NCBI RefSeq assembly: GCF_008704535.1
Contig: NZ_CP023701.1
Location: 2,418,001-2,482,000 of the forward strand
DNA: 64,000 nt
Direction of reading: 5' to 3'
Origin: Streptomyces subrutilus
GTDB taxonomy: Bacteria; Actinomycetota; Actinomycetes; Streptomycetales; Streptomycetaceae
Every line of letters begins with the position of its first letter. Positions within the stretch are counted from its first letter, which is position 1. Under the pieces are notes generated by a model. The model was not told the DNA's origin. It searched no databases and saw only the letters and a program-made list of their open reading frames with translations. Of the stretch, positions 45,671-54,588 are shown piece after piece. A program made the position numbers and the translations under genes.

Positions 45671-45696
45671 ACACGCGTGCACGTGCACACGCGTGC
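45671..45696. repeat. Direct repeat of ACACGCGTGC around a CACGTG-type core
   Basis: ACACGCGTGC occurs at 45671-45680 and 45687-45696, separated by ACGTGC. Each unit contains the palindrome CACGCGTG, and the spacer creates GCACGTGC. It lies 18-43 bp upstream of the CDP-alcohol phosphatidyltransferase start, in the promoter zone. Confidence 0.5.
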
Positions 45697-45713
45697 CATC
45701 GAGGGGGTCAGGG

Positions 45714-46442
45714 GTGCGCATGGCCAGTGTCGGGACCGCGCTGCGGGAGTTGCGCGGGGCGCAGAAGTCGGCGAAGGGGGTCTCGCTGTACTCCCGGTTC
45801 GTCAACCGGCCCGTCGGGCGGTACCTCGCCGCCGGGTCGTACGGGATCGGCCTCACCCCGAACCAGGTGACGCTGGTCAGCGCCGCACTGAGCTTCGCCG
45901 GCGCGGCGGCGGTCGCGCTGGTCGCGCCCTCGTGGGGGCTGGGGGCGGCCGTGTGGGCGCTGCTCGCCCTCGGGTTCGCCTTCGACTCCGCCGACGGGCA
46001 GCTGGCCCGGCTGCGCGGCGGCGGCAGCGCCTCCGGGGAGTGGCTCGACCACGTGGTGGACTGCGCGAAGCTGACCGCGCTGCACACCTGCGTGCTGATC
46101 GCGTTCTACCGCTTCCCCGAGGAGTACGGGACGGGCGCGGACGGCTGGCTGCTGGTGCCGCTGGGCTTCCAGTTCGCCGCGGTCGTCACCTTCTTCGGCG
46201 GACTGCTGACGGAGAAGCTGAAGCCGAAGGCGGCGCCGGGCAGCCCGGCGGCGGCGCCCTCGACGGTGCGCGCGGTGGCCCTGCTGCCGGTGGACTACGG
46301 GGTGTTCTGCCTGGTGTTCCTGCTGGTCGGCGGCGGGGGGCTGTTCCGCTGGGCGTACGCGGGGGCGGGGGCGCTGGCCGGCCTGTTCCTGCTGGCCTTC
46401 CTGGCGAAGTGGTACCGGGAGCTCAGCGCCGTTCCGCGGTGA
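45714..46442 (+). CDS. CDP-alcohol phosphatidyltransferase family membrane protein
   Basis: A 242-residue integral membrane enzyme. The CDP-alcohol signature is complete: DSADGQLARLRGGG followed by SASGEWLDHVVD, giving D-G-x2-A-R-x8-G-x3-D-x3-D. Six or so membrane segments surround it. It transfers a phosphoalcohol from a CDP-activated donor to a lipid or another acceptor. The 3' end overlaps by 20 bp, tail to tail, with a cytidylyltransferase gene that could make its CDP donor. I prefer GTG 45714, seven bases after GAGGGGG, over ATG 45720. Confidence 0.87.
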   Translation: MRMASVGTALRELRGAQKSAKGVSLYSRFVNRPVGRYLAAGSYGIGLTPNQVTLVSAALSFAGAAAVALVAPSWGLGAAVWALLALGFAFDSADGQLARLRGGGSASGEWLDHVVDCAKLTALHTCVLIAFYRFPEEYGTGADGWLLVPLGFQFAAVVTFFGGLLTEKLKPKAAPGSPAAAPSTVRAVALLPVDYGVFCLVFLLVGGGGLFRWAYAGAGALAGLFLLAFLAKWYRELSAVPR

Positions 46443-46926
46443 CGGCGGCGGGCGGCCCGAGGGGTTCGGCGAGCGCGTCCAGGGCCCGGCGCAGCTGGGT
46501 GCTGGAGGTGTGCACGGTGTAGGGGAAGTAGACGACGTCCACGCCGTGGACGGCGAAGTCCCGCTCCAGCCGGTCGCCCTTGGCCGTGCCCCGCCAGTCG
46601 TCGCCCTTGAAGATGACGTCGAAACGGACCTGCTTCCAGGTCTCGACCTTGTCCGGGACGGTCTCGACGAACGCGGCGTCGACGTACTTCACGCTGCGGA
46701 CGATCTCCAGCCGCTCGACGAGCGGGATCATCGGGCGGCGGCCCTTGGCGCGTTCGGCCATCTCGTCGGAGACGACTCCGGCCACCAGGTAGTCGCAGCG
46801 GCTGCGCGCGTGCCGAAGGATATTGAGATGTCCGATATGGAAGAGATCGTACGCACCTGGCGCGTAGCCGACCCGATACGGTCGCCGCGCCGGTGTGCCC
46901 AGGTCGGACATGTCCCGCTCCGTCAT
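46423..46926 (-). CDS. Glycerol-3-phosphate cytidylyltransferase-like nucleotidyltransferase
   Basis: A 167-residue cytidylyltransferase of the TagD/RfaE family. The nucleotide-binding HxGH is in YAPGAYDLFHIGHLNILRHA, and the second motif is VHTSSTQLRRAL. It activates a small phosphorylated alcohol or sugar with CTP. Its gene converges on the CDP-alcohol phosphatidyltransferase gene with a 20-bp overlap, suggesting that the two act in sequence, with this enzyme making the CDP-alcohol that the other uses. The start is taken as ATG 46924-46926; ATG 46911 (MSDLGTP) is also possible. Confidence 0.85.
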   Translation of the reverse strand: MTERDMSDLGTPARRPYRVGYAPGAYDLFHIGHLNILRHARSRCDYLVAGVVSDEMAERAKGRRPMIPLVERLEIVRSVKYVDAAFVETVPDKVETWKQVRFDVIFKGDDWRGTAKGDRLERDFAVHGVDVVYFPYTVHTSSTQLRRALDALAEPLGPPAAVTAERR

Positions 46927-47053
46927 TTGTCTACCCCCAGCGGCCACACCCCCCGGTGTGGCGGATTAGCAGACAATAGCGTGCACGTCCCCCGCCGCGT
47001 CGGTGAACGAATAGGGTGATGAGCGCATCATCCAGGGGAAGAAGGGACGCTCA

Positions 47054-48289
47054 GTGTCCAGATCCGGTCACCGGCGGCTGCTGCTGGTTTCCACCAACTA
47101 CGCTCCCGAGCACGCGGGCATCGGCCCGTACGCGACCCAGATCGCGGAGCACTGGGCGGATCTCGGCCACGAGACGCACGTCCTGGCGGGGATGCCGCAC
47201 TACCCGGCGTGGTCCCTCGAACCGGAGTACAGGGGCGCACTGCGGCGCACGGAACAGCGCGCGGGTGTCACCGTGCACCGGCGTGCGCACACCGTGCCGG
47301 CGCGCCAGACCGCGGTGAAGCGGGCCCTGTTCGAAGGGTCGATCCTGCTGCACGGCGCCGCCGCTCCGCCCCGGATGCCGCGGCCGGACGCGGTGCTCGC
47401 CCAGATGCCCAGCCTGGCCGGCGGGGTGCTGGCCGCCCGGCTCGCGGCGAAGTGGAAGGTCCCCTACGTCCCGGTCGTCCAGGACCTGATGGGCGCCGCG
47501 GCCGCGCAGAGCGGGATCAGCGGCGGCGACCGGGCCGCCGCGGTGGCCGGCCGCGCCGAGGCGTACGCCCTCAAGCGCGCCACCCTGGTCGGTGTGATCC
47601 ACGAGACCTTCGTGGACCGGGTCGTCGGCATGGGCGTGGACCCGGGCCGCATACGGCTGGTGCCCAACTGGTCCCACGTGGCGCTTCCCACGAAGCCGCG
47701 CGGCGAGACCCGCCGCCACCTGGGCTGGGGCCCGGGCCAGACGGTCGTCCTGCACTCCGGGAACATGGGCCTCAAGCAGGGGCTCGAAGTCCTGGTCGGC
47801 GCGGCCCGGCTGGACCCGAGTGTCCGGTTCGTCCTGATGGGCGACGGCAGTCAGCGCGGGGCGCTGCGCGACCTCGCGGCGGACGTACCGAACCTTGACA
47901 TCATCCCCCCTGCCGCCGACGGCGAGTTCCCGGATATCCTCGCGGCGGCGGACGTGCTCGCGGTCACGCAGCACGCCGCCGTACTGGACATGAGCGTGCC
48001 GTCGAAACTCACCTCCTACTTCCAGGCCGGCCGGCCCGTCGTCGCCTCCGTGGCGGCCCTGGGCGGTACCGCCCAGGAGGTGGAACGATCGGGCGCGGGG
48101 GTGCTCGTACCGCCGGAGGACCCCGACGCCCTGCTGAAGGCCGTCCGGGCCCTCGCCGAGGACCCGGCCGGAGCGGACGCGCTGGGAGCGGCCGGCCCCC
48201 GCCACGTGGCGGCGCACCTGAGCCGTGAAGCGGGCCTGGCCCGGATCGACGCACTGATCGACGAAGCACTTGGGGGTCCCCGGACGTGA
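47054..48289 (+). CDS. WcaI-type family-4 glycosyltransferase
   Basis: A 411-residue GT4 glycosyltransferase resembling WcaI of colanic acid synthesis. The N-terminal acceptor domain has LLLVSTNYAPEHAGIGPYAT and GMPHYPAWSLEPEYRG; the C-terminal donor domain has VVLHSGNMGLKQGLEVLV and DVLAVTQHAAVLDMSVPSKL. The GTG start at 47054 follows GAAGGGA. The first gene of a three-gene coupled set, it overlaps the Wzz-like gene by ATGA. It should add one sugar of the repeat unit on the cytoplasmic side. Confidence 0.9.
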   Translation: MSRSGHRRLLLVSTNYAPEHAGIGPYATQIAEHWADLGHETHVLAGMPHYPAWSLEPEYRGALRRTEQRAGVTVHRRAHTVPARQTAVKRALFEGSILLHGAAAPPRMPRPDAVLAQMPSLAGGVLAARLAAKWKVPYVPVVQDLMGAAAAQSGISGGDRAAAVAGRAEAYALKRATLVGVIHETFVDRVVGMGVDPGRIRLVPNWSHVALPTKPRGETRRHLGWGPGQTVVLHSGNMGLKQGLEVLVGAARLDPSVRFVLMGDGSQRGALRDLAADVPNLDIIPPAADGEFPDILAAADVLAVTQHAAVLDMSVPSKLTSYFQAGRPVVASVAALGGTAQEVERSGAGVLVPPEDPDALLKAVRALAEDPAGADALGAAGPRHVAAHLSREAGLARIDALIDEALGGPRT

Positions 48290-50034
48290 TCGAGACGAAC
48301 CGCCCTGCGGCGGCCCCTGCCGACGACGAACCCGACCTCCTCAGGGACCAGTTCCGGCAGCTCCTGCGCTACCGCCGGCTCCTCGCCGCCGGCATCGGGG
48401 TGGGTCTGCTGGGCGGCGTCTACCTCGGCGTCTCCACGGCGGACACCTACGTCGCCACCGCCGACGTGGTGCTGCGCGCGCCGACCGACGACCCGTTCAA
48501 CCCGAGCCTGGCCCCCGACAAGGCCATCAACATCGGCTCCGAGCGGCAGGTCGCGCTCAGCTCCTCCATAGCCAACGAGGCCGCGAAGAAGCTCGGGGTG
48601 GGCGCCGAGGGCTTCGGCGCCCTGCGCAGCGGCCTCCAGGTCACCAATCCGCCCCAGACCATGGTGCTGCGCTTCACGTACACCGCGTCCTCCCCCAAGG
48701 AGGCCGCCAAGCGGGCCAACGCCATGACGGACGCCTACCTGCTCAAGCGGCAGGAGTCCCTGGACGCCACCCGCGACAAGATGGTCAAGGGCTACCAGGA
48801 GCAGCGCGACCCGGTCGCCAAGCAGCTCGACGAGCTGTCGAAGGAGATCTCCCGGATGCCGGCGGGCGCCGCGCGCGACGCCGCCACCTCCGCCAAGACG
48901 GACCTCCAGAGCGAGGTCGGCGGCTACAACGGCAAGATCACCAAGCTGGAGGCCCTGGACATGACCCCGGGCCGGGTCACCAGCGCCGCGACCGCCCCCA
49001 CCTCGACCGACGGCCCCGGCATCGTGATGTCGCTGGCGCTCGGCGCGGCCGTGGGACTCGCGCTGGGCCTGCTGGCGGCCTGGGTACGGCTCGTGTTCGA
49101 CCCGGCGCCCCGCTCCGAGGGCGACGTGGCCCGTGCCCTGCGCGCGCCCGTCCTCGGCTACCTGCCCCGGGACAAGACCGGTGGCGGTCCGCTGCTCGCC
49201 GCCGGCGAGGCCGATCCGCGGCTGGCCGAGGAGTACCGCTCGGTGGCCTTCCGCCTCGCCTACGACGCCCGCTTCGCCGACCGGCGCCGCCTCCTCGTCG
49301 TCGCCCCGCGCGGCAGCAGCGAGACCGCCGCCGCGGTGGCCGTGAACCTGGCGGCCTCCTTCGCCGAGACCGGCAAGGACGTCCTGCTCATCGAGGCCGA
49401 CCTGCGCACCCCGGTCCTGGCCAGCCAGCTGCCGACGGACGCGGGCGGCCGGCCGCGCTGGAGCCAGACCCCGGGCAACGGGCCGGCCGGCGGGCGCCAC
49501 GGGGACTCCGAGTGGCCCGACGGGCGCCAGCTCGTCGTGGACGCCGGGGAGTCCGGCTCCTTCGACCTGATCCCCGGCGAGCGGGCCCGCAACGTGCCGC
49601 GCGCGCTGACCTCCGCCCGCGCCACCCGGCTGATCTCCGAGGCCGACTCCCCCAACTCCACCGTCGTCGTGCTCGCGCCGCCCGTGCTCTCGTACGCCGA
49701 CGCGCTGGCCCTGGTCGACCGGGTCGACGGGGTGCTGGTCGTCTGCGATCCGCGGGCCGTCCACCGCACCGACCTCTCCCGTATCCGCGAGCTGATCAGC
49801 GGCGCCGGCGGCACCGTGCTCGGCGCGGTGCTGCACGCGCCGCTGCCCGGCGAGAAGCGCGGCGGCAAGGGCAAGGGCGGCTCGCCCGCCGCCGGCCCGC
49901 AGTCCGCGGCCGCGCCCGCGCCCCGGCCGCAGCCCCAGCCCATCCCGTACGAGGTGGCCGAGGCCGAGCAGCACATCCCCGGTGACGGCACCGACACGGT
50001 GGCCCTGCGCACCGTCCGCACGGGCCGGCGGTGA
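48286..50034 (+). CDS. Wzz/BY-kinase-like chain-length protein with degenerate ATPase motifs
   Basis: A 582-residue membrane protein. The Wzz domain has one helix near residue 35 (LLAAGIGVGLLGGVYLGV), a long extracytoplasmic part, and a second helix near 250 (MSLALGAAVGLALGLLAAW). A cytoplasmic domain follows the fold of bacterial tyrosine kinases (CpsD/Wzc). Its nucleotide motifs are altered: Walker A reads LVVAPRGSSETAAAVAVN with no Lys-Ser/Thr, Walker A' is LLIEADLRTP instead of D-x-D, and Walker B is VVVLAPPVLS instead of D-x-P. The tail is Pro/Ala-rich with no tyrosine cluster. It probably regulates polymer length without kinase activity. Both gene ends overlap their neighbours. Confidence 0.85.
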   Translation: MIETNRPAAAPADDEPDLLRDQFRQLLRYRRLLAAGIGVGLLGGVYLGVSTADTYVATADVVLRAPTDDPFNPSLAPDKAINIGSERQVALSSSIANEAAKKLGVGAEGFGALRSGLQVTNPPQTMVLRFTYTASSPKEAAKRANAMTDAYLLKRQESLDATRDKMVKGYQEQRDPVAKQLDELSKEISRMPAGAARDAATSAKTDLQSEVGGYNGKITKLEALDMTPGRVTSAATAPTSTDGPGIVMSLALGAAVGLALGLLAAWVRLVFDPAPRSEGDVARALRAPVLGYLPRDKTGGGPLLAAGEADPRLAEEYRSVAFRLAYDARFADRRRLLVVAPRGSSETAAAVAVNLAASFAETGKDVLLIEADLRTPVLASQLPTDAGGRPRWSQTPGNGPAGGRHGDSEWPDGRQLVVDAGESGSFDLIPGERARNVPRALTSARATRLISEADSPNSTVVVLAPPVLSYADALALVDRVDGVLVVCDPRAVHRTDLSRIRELISGAGGTVLGAVLHAPLPGEKRGGKGKGGSPAAGPQSAAAPAPRPQPQPIPYEVAEAEQHIPGDGTDTVALRTVRTGRR

Positions 50035-51260
50035 GCCGGCGCGGCCTCGCGGCGGTCGCGTCGGTCCTGGACCAGGCAGCCTCCAGCGCCACGAACATCC
50101 TGGTGCTGGTGCTGGCCGCCCGGCTGTCCTCGGCGGCCGGCTTCGCGGACTTCTCGATGGTGTACGTGGCGTTCAGCGTGCTCCTCGGTCTGAACATGGC
50201 CTACGTGGGCCAGAGCCTCGTCCTGGAGAAGGGCGGCCGGTTGGCCGGCGCGTGCCGCTCCGCGGCCGGGTTCACCGCGGCCGCCTCGGCCGCGGCGGGC
50301 GCGCTGCTGGCGCTGGTGGGGCTGCTGGTCCCGGGCACCGCGGGGCGGGCCTTCCTCGCCCTGGGCCTGGTGCTGCCGCTGGTGCTGCTCCAGGACGGGC
50401 TGCGGTACTGCTTCTCCGCGCTGCGCGTCCCCCAACGGGCGCTGGCCGCCGACGCGCTGCGGCTGGTGTGCGTGCTGGCCGCGCTGGCGGCGCAGCCCCG
50501 GGGGGCTTCGGCGGGGCGGCTGGTGCTGGTGTGGGGCCTGTCGGCGCTGCCGGCGCTGGCGCTGGGGCTGTGGCTGCTGCGGCCGTACGTCCGCGGCGTG
50601 CGCGCGGACCTGCGGCCGTACCTGCGCCGCGGCCACCTCGGGCAGCGGTTCGTGGTCGAGTTCGCGGTGGGCAACGGCTCCAGCCAGCTCGCCGTCCTCG
50701 GCCTGGGCGTCTTCGCGACACCGCTGGCGGTGGGCGCCCTGCGGGGCGCGACCACCCTCTTCGGACCGCTGAACGTGCTGTTCAACTCCGCGAACGCCTT
50801 CGGGCCGCCGGTCGTGGGCCGGGCCTCGGGCAAGCGGGGCGTCGTGCGCCTCACCGCCCTGATGGGCGGGGTGCTGGCGCTGCTGGGCGCCGGCTGGGGG
50901 GCGGTGCTGTACGCGCTGCCCGACGGGGTGGGCGCCCGGCTGCTCGGCGACACCTGGGGGGCGGCGTCCGCGCTGCTGCCGGCCACCGGAGCCCAGTACG
51001 CCGTCATGGGGCTGGGCACCTGCGCGCTGCTGACCCTGCGGGTGCTCAACCCGCGGGCCACCCTGTCGTTGCAGGTCGTCTTCTCGCTGCTCTCGGTGGG
51101 CCTGCTGCTGGGCGGGTACGTCCTGTGGGGCGTCGCGGGGGCCGCGTGGGGGCTGGCGCTGGGCTCGGCGGCGAAGGCGGGCGCGGGCTGGCTGCGGGTG
51201 GCCCGGCTGGAGCTGCCCGCCGCGGCCGCCCCGGCCGACCGGCCGGTCACCGCGGCCTGA
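50031..51260 (+). CDS. Wzx-like polysaccharide flippase
   Basis: A 409-residue polytopic membrane protein with about 12 hydrophobic segments. It opens VASVLDQAASSATNILVLVL and contains YVAFSVLLGLNMAYVGQSLV, the arrangement of MATE/Wzx-type lipid-linked oligosaccharide flippases in actinobacterial polysaccharide clusters. Start GTG 50031 overlaps the Wzz-like stop (GTGA). It should turn the undecaprenyl-linked repeat unit to the outer face for polymerisation. Confidence 0.8.
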   Translation: MSRRGLAAVASVLDQAASSATNILVLVLAARLSSAAGFADFSMVYVAFSVLLGLNMAYVGQSLVLEKGGRLAGACRSAAGFTAAASAAAGALLALVGLLVPGTAGRAFLALGLVLPLVLLQDGLRYCFSALRVPQRALAADALRLVCVLAALAAQPRGASAGRLVLVWGLSALPALALGLWLLRPYVRGVRADLRPYLRRGHLGQRFVVEFAVGNGSSQLAVLGLGVFATPLAVGALRGATTLFGPLNVLFNSANAFGPPVVGRASGKRGVVRLTALMGGVLALLGAGWGAVLYALPDGVGARLLGDTWGAASALLPATGAQYAVMGLGTCALLTLRVLNPRATLSLQVVFSLLSVGLLLGGYVLWGVAGAAWGLALGSAAKAGAGWLRVARLELPAAAAPADRPVTAA

Positions 51261-51273
51261 GCCCTGCCGGGGC

Positions 51274-51291
51274 GCGGGCCGGACGGCCCGC
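51274..51291. terminator. Short hairpin between the flippase and polymerase genes
   Basis: GCGGGCC-GGAC-GGCCCGC in the 31-bp gap between the convergent stops; a plausible bidirectional terminator. Confidence 0.5.
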
Positions 51292-52812
51292 TCAGCGCAG
51301 GGTGGTGCTCTTGTCCCCGCGGTAGGTGGCGACGAGCGCGAGGCACAGGGCCGCGATGGCCACCCGGCCCGAGGCCTGGAGCAGGGGTCCGCGCAGCAGG
51401 ATGAAGGAGTAGCCGGCGACCAGCGGCACCACCACGGAGATCAGGCTGCCGGGCGGGGACCGGCGGGTGGCGCGCTTGGCGTACCGGCGGTCGACGCGCG
51501 CGGCGGCGTACCCCAGGCCGAGCAGCCCGGCGCCCATGCCGAGCGGGCCGAAGTCGAGCCACAGCTCCGCCCAGATCGGGGAGGAGAGGTTGGTGTTGAC
51601 GGTGCCCATCCACAGGCCGACCATCACGCCGGTGTCGCGCGGCTTGCCCGGCCAGATGGAGCGCGGTACCGCGAAGAGGACCGATCCGGCGAGCTGGCGG
51701 CCGTAGGCGTGGCCGGGGCCGGACTGCGAGTAGGTGATGGTGTTCGCGAACATGCCGATCTGGTCGTAGTCCTTGAGCGCCATCGGCTCCAGGAAGGACG
51801 TGGTCTCGACCGGCCGGTAGTTCTTCTCGTCGTAGCGGAAGCGGTCCGCGAAGGGGAAGACGAGCAGGGCGATGACCACCGCCATCGACAGCGCCACCCG
51901 GTACATCGCGGCGCTCACCGGGAAGACGGTGAAGAGCAGCGCGAACATGACGGTGAGGAACCAGTAGCGGGGGTTGGAGATCGGGTTGTTGACCACCAGG
52001 TTCAGCGCGGCCAGCGCCGACCAGGTGACGATGACGGAGACCTTGCGGCGGGCGTACTTCGAGGTGATCAGCCAGCGCGTGTAGAGCAGCAGCGACAGCA
52101 GCGCGGGGACCGTGCCGAAGCCGCGCAGCAGGGCCTGGCTCGCCTGGCCGTCGCTGGACAGGCCGGCCTCCTCGATGCCCGCGATGATCTCCTGGCGGCT
52201 GGAGAAGAAGACCGCCGGTCCGCCGAGCTTCACGATGAACGCCGCGCTGCACAGGAAGGACAGGACCGTCAGCACCTGCAGGCGCCGCCGGTGGGCCATG
52301 ACCGGGCGCTTCTCCTTGCGCGAGCCGCCGGCGCGGACGGCGGGCCGGTGCCGGGCGAGCAGCACGCCGACGTCGAAGGCGAGGCAGCCGATCAGGACCA
52401 GGCCGATGGCGAGGGTCAGGTCGGAGCGCGGGCCGACGACGGGCGTCGGGACGCGGCCGAGGACGGCCTGCGCGAGGGGGGCCACGCCCATCGCCATGTA
52501 GACGAAGAGCCAGAACGAGCCCTGGAGGAGCTTGCGGCGGCTGGTGAGCACCATCGCGGAGAGCCGGGCCCCCGCGTACATGGTGAGCAGCAACTGGAGC
52601 CAGTACGCGGCGTCGCGCTGGCCGTCGCCGTCCTGGACGGCGACGAAGAGCGGCAGGAAGACGGTGAACCCGAGGGCGAGCGGGACGGACAGCGCGCGGG
52701 AGAGCAGGGTGCGCGGGGTGGTGACCCGGCCCCACGAGGCCTCGTCCGCGAGCGGCTCCGGCGCGGGGGCGTTCCCGCGCGCGACGGCGGGCCTGCGTAT
52801 GTCGGTTGCCAC
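51292..52812 (-). CDS. Wzy-like O-antigen/oligosaccharide repeat polymerase
   Basis: A 506-residue membrane protein with about 11-12 hydrophobic segments, including LSVPLALGFTVFLPLFVAVQ and LTLAIGLVLIGCLAFDVGVL. A large extracytoplasmic loop has GSVLFAVPRSIWPGKPRDTG followed by VMVGLWMGTVNTNLSSPIWA. That loop pattern matches actinobacterial oligosaccharide repeat-unit polymerases. Wzy proteins share little sequence, so the call rests on topology and context: flippase, Wzz, glycosyltransferases and initiating transferase all lie near. It is the only polymerisation-machinery gene here on the minus strand besides the initiating transferase. Confidence 0.75.
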   Translation of the reverse strand: MATDIRRPAVARGNAPAPEPLADEASWGRVTTPRTLLSRALSVPLALGFTVFLPLFVAVQDGDGQRDAAYWLQLLLTMYAGARLSAMVLTSRRKLLQGSFWLFVYMAMGVAPLAQAVLGRVPTPVVGPRSDLTLAIGLVLIGCLAFDVGVLLARHRPAVRAGGSRKEKRPVMAHRRRLQVLTVLSFLCSAAFIVKLGGPAVFFSSRQEIIAGIEEAGLSSDGQASQALLRGFGTVPALLSLLLYTRWLITSKYARRKVSVIVTWSALAALNLVVNNPISNPRYWFLTVMFALLFTVFPVSAAMYRVALSMAVVIALLVFPFADRFRYDEKNYRPVETTSFLEPMALKDYDQIGMFANTITYSQSGPGHAYGRQLAGSVLFAVPRSIWPGKPRDTGVMVGLWMGTVNTNLSSPIWAELWLDFGPLGMGAGLLGLGYAAARVDRRYAKRATRRSPPGSLISVVVPLVAGYSFILLRGPLLQASGRVAIAALCLALVATYRGDKSTTLR

Positions 52813-52887
52813 TGCGCCCCCACCCGATGTGCCTGTTCCGGCCGCAGTCTAGTCTGAGCGGTCGGCGTCCGGGGAGGCGCCGGCGGG

Positions 52888-53445
52888 GTGGACGAAGGGG
52901 CTTTCGTGCGTGATCTTCCTGCCTTCACGCTGGCCGGGTACGACAAGGGGCGCGGCCGGCTGACCCAGGCCCTCTGGTTCGCCGTCATGAACACGCTCTT
53001 CATGAGCTGGCTGTGTCCCGCCCGGCTGCGCGTGGCGCTGCTGCGGGCCTTCGGGGCGCGGATCGGCGAGGGCGTGCTGATCCGGCACCGGGTGCGGGTG
53101 CTGTGGCCCTGGAAGCTCACGGTCGGCGACCACACCTGGATCGGCGAGGGCGCCTGGGTGCTGAACCTGGAGCCGGTGACGATCGGCGCGCACGTGTGCC
53201 TCTCGCAGGAGGCGCTGCTGTGCACGGGGTCGCACGACCACCGCGCCGCCGACTTCCGCTACCGCAACGCCCCGATCACCGTCGAGGACGGCGCCTGGGT
53301 GGCCGCGCGGGCGACCGTGCTGGCCGGGGTGACCGTGGGCCGCTGCGCGGTCGCGGGCGCCGGTGCCGTCGTGCACGCGGACCTGCCGGCCCTGACCCTG
53401 CAGACCCAGGACGGGCGCCGCCGCCCGGTGGAGGAGCCCAAGTGA
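52888..53445 (+). CDS. WcaF-like hexapeptide-repeat acetyltransferase
   Basis: A 185-residue left-handed beta-helix acyltransferase. The turns are visible as RIGEGVLIRHRVRV, LTVGDHTWIGEGAW, LEPVTIGAHVCLSQEA and a catalytic-His-bearing LLCTGSHDHRAADF. It closely resembles colanic-acid-type acetyltransferases and should add acetyl groups to sugars of the repeat unit. GTG 52888 is my start; GTG 52906 (VRDLPAF) is possible. It overlaps the next glycosyltransferase by GTGA. Confidence 0.88.
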   Translation: MDEGAFVRDLPAFTLAGYDKGRGRLTQALWFAVMNTLFMSWLCPARLRVALLRAFGARIGEGVLIRHRVRVLWPWKLTVGDHTWIGEGAWVLNLEPVTIGAHVCLSQEALLCTGSHDHRAADFRYRNAPITVEDGAWVAARATVLAGVTVGRCAVAGAGAVVHADLPALTLQTQDGRRRPVEEPK

Positions 53446-54560
53446 GAGTCCTGCACGCCGTCACCCTGCACTCCCCCTCGCACGCCTTCGGCGGACCGGT
53501 GCGGGTCGCGCTGAACCTGGCGAAGGGGCTGCGGGCCCGGGGCCACGAGGCCGGACTGCTGGCGCTCGGCGAGGGGTTCGCCGGTCCCTGGCCCACCGAG
53601 GTCGAGGGGGTGCCGGCCCGGCTGTTCCCGGCCCGGCGGCTGCTGCCGCTCGGCTTCAGCGGGATGACCTCGCCGGCGCTGCTGGCCTCGGCCGGGCGCT
53701 TGGTGCGGGACGCGGACCTGGTCCACGTGCACCTGGCGCGGGACCTGGTGACGCTGCCGGTGGCGCTGGCCGCGCTGCGGGCGGGCAGGCCGCTGGTGCT
53801 CCAGACCCACGGCATGGTCGACCCGAGCGGGAGGCTGCTGGCCAAGGTGCTGGACGCGGTGGCGGTCCGGCGGGTGCTGCGCGGCGCGGACGCGGTGCTG
53901 TACCTGACGGCGCACGAGCGCGCCGGCCTCGACGCGGTGGTCGGCGCCCCGCTGGCCTCGGCGGTGCGGCTGGTCAACGGCACCCCGGCGCAGGAGGAGC
54001 GGCCCGCCCCGGCGGGACCGCCGCGCGTGCTGTACGCGGCGCGGCTCCAGGCCCGCAAGCGGCCGGTGGACTTCGTGGACGCCGTCCCGGCGGTCCTGGC
54101 GGTGCATCCGGAGGCGCGGTTCGTCGTCGCGGGCCCGGACGAGGGCGAGCGGGCCGCGGTGCTGCGCCGGATCGCGGAGCTGGGGCTGGCGGACCGGGTG
54201 AGCGTACCCGGGGCGCTGGGCGGCGGCGAGGTGCTGCGCGAGCTGCGCGGCGCGCACGTGTACGTCCTGCCCTCGGTGGACGAGCCGTTCCCGATGTCGG
54301 TGCTGGAGGCGCTGTCCGTGGGCGTGCCCGCGGTGGTGACCCACTCCAACGGCCTGGCCCGCGACATCGCGGCCGCCGGTGCCGGCCGCGCCGTCGACCC
54401 CGGACCTGCGGGGGTGGCGGCGGCGGTCCTGGACCTGCTGGACCCGGCCGCGAACCGCGCGGCGTCGGTGGCGGCACGCGAACTGGCCGCCGGGTCCTTC
54501 TCGATGGATGCCGTGCTGGACACCCTGCTCCCGGTCTACGAGGGAGCCCTGCGGGGCTGA
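53442..54560 (+). CDS. Family-4 glycosyltransferase
   Basis: A 372-residue GT4 enzyme. I use GTG 53442, coupled to the acetyltransferase; the longer open frame is a shadow. The N-terminal part has SPSHAFGGPVRVALNLAKGL, the glycine-rich entry of GT4 enzymes, and LVLQTHGMVDPSG. The donor domain has RVLYAARLQARKRPVDFVDA and the E-x7-E region in YVLPSVDEPFPMSVLEALSV. It should add a sugar to the growing repeat unit. Confidence 0.9.
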   Translation: MRVLHAVTLHSPSHAFGGPVRVALNLAKGLRARGHEAGLLALGEGFAGPWPTEVEGVPARLFPARRLLPLGFSGMTSPALLASAGRLVRDADLVHVHLARDLVTLPVALAALRAGRPLVLQTHGMVDPSGRLLAKVLDAVAVRRVLRGADAVLYLTAHERAGLDAVVGAPLASAVRLVNGTPAQEERPAPAGPPRVLYAARLQARKRPVDFVDAVPAVLAVHPEARFVVAGPDEGERAAVLRRIAELGLADRVSVPGALGGGEVLRELRGAHVYVLPSVDEPFPMSVLEALSVGVPAVVTHSNGLARDIAAAGAGRAVDPGPAGVAAAVLDLLDPAANRAASVAARELAAGSFSMDAVLDTLLPVYEGALRG

Positions 54561-54588
54561 ACGCCCGCGCCGCGGAAGCGGCGGGGGG

